A stretch of 64,000 bases of DNA. Source: Xiphias gladius. Lineage: Eukaryota > Chordata > Actinopteri > Istiophoriformes > Xiphiidae. Where the stretch lies: positions 9,447,213 to 9,511,212 of the forward strand of contig NC_053408.1 in the NCBI RefSeq assembly GCF_016859285.1. Reading direction: 5' to 3'. Position numbers and translations under genes: made by a program. Numbering within the stretch: position 1 is the first letter of the stretch; every line of letters starts with the position of its first letter. This document shows, in pieces, positions 63,690 through 64,000 of this stretch. The notes below the pieces were generated by a model. That model was not told the DNA's origin and made no database searches. It saw only the letters and a program-made list of their open reading frames with translations.

Positions 63690-64000
63690 CAATGTTGATC
63701 AGTCAGCCGATTCAGACTGAACAACTACTGGCAAAGAACTTTGGTACAAACGTTCATGGACGAATTGCAATAATTTTGGTGATCCCTTGACGCTTCATCT
63801 AGCGCCACCAGGAGGTTCACAGTTTTGATTTTGAGTGAAATGTCTCAATAACTTTTGGATGGATTGCCATGACATTTGCTACACATATGCAAGGTCCCTG
63901 GAAGAAAAACTCCAAAGACTTTGTTGATCCCCTGACTTTTCATAAAGGACCATCATATGGGTCAAAACTTTAATTTTCAGTACTTTGGTTTGTGACCAAA
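63690..64000. repeat. Dispersed fish repeat, family F (continues past the right edge)
   Basis: Two diverged modules with TTTTGGTGATCCCTTGACGC, ATCTAGCGCCACCAGGAGGT, TGAGTGAAATGTCTCAATAA and TTTTGGATGGATTGCCATGA. The second begins near 63895 with GGTCCCTGG and TTGTTGATCCCCTGACTTTT. An inverted relative is at 28550-28745. Confidence 0.55.

Larger units (their letters stand above)
60518..64000 (+). other. kcnma1: kcnma1 intron 1 (partial)
   Basis: No second exon was found before the window ends, in keeping with the very long first intron of this gene in vertebrates. It holds repeat fragments at 61130-61430 (family D-like), 62325-62630 (family A) and 63690-64000 (family F). Confidence 0.8.

Overview
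The window is vertebrate nuclear DNA, almost certainly from a teleost fish and probably a percomorph. Four protein-coding genes are split by GT-AG introns, their proteins match vertebrate families closely, and the non-coding part is full of short dispersed repeats typical of fish genomes. Nothing points to a prokaryotic, organellar or viral origin. Family names and human comparisons come from memory. Exon boundaries come from reading phase, GT/AG signals and homology together.

Layout. 1-9.9 kb: the 5' half of zcchc24 on the minus strand, with coding exon 1 at 9322-9534 and exon 2 at 7601-7801. Its last exons lie beyond the left edge, so 1-7600 is intron. 9.9-14.3 kb: repeat-rich DNA, a candidate anxa11 5' UTR exon and its first intron. 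14.3-20.0 kb: a complete annexin A11 gene (anxa11, plus strand, 14 coding exons, 498 codons). 20.0-24.3 kb: intergenic. 24.3-57.7 kb: a complete dlg5 gene (plus strand, 33 coding exons, 1987 codons) encoding CARD-like, coiled-coil, PDZ, PDZ, PDZ, PDZ, SH3 and guanylate-kinase-like regions. 57.7-59.5 kb: dlg5 3' UTR and spacer. 59.5-64 kb: the 5' end of the BK potassium channel gene kcnma1 (plus strand). Only its first coding exon (S0 segment) is inside, and the rest of the window is its first intron.

The genes do not form a shared pathway. ZCCHC24 is a zinc-knuckle protein, ANXA11 a calcium-dependent membrane and granule-tethering annexin, DLG5 a polarity and signalling scaffold at junctions, and KCNMA1 the pore subunit of the calcium- and voltage-gated BK channel. 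Their co-location reflects conserved vertebrate synteny: all four map to human 10q22, and dlg5-kcnma1 keep the same head-to-tail order.

I found no undescribed molecular system. The points most worth checking are a possible 78-base cassette exon in dlg5, a symmetric 77-codon coiled-coil exon in dlg5 that looks additional to the human form, the heptad-repeat N-terminus of anxa11, a putative 5' UTR intron plus several upstream ORFs in kcnma1, an RNA G-quadruplex candidate next to the dlg5 start, and several well-delimited MITE-like elements with readable inverted ends.
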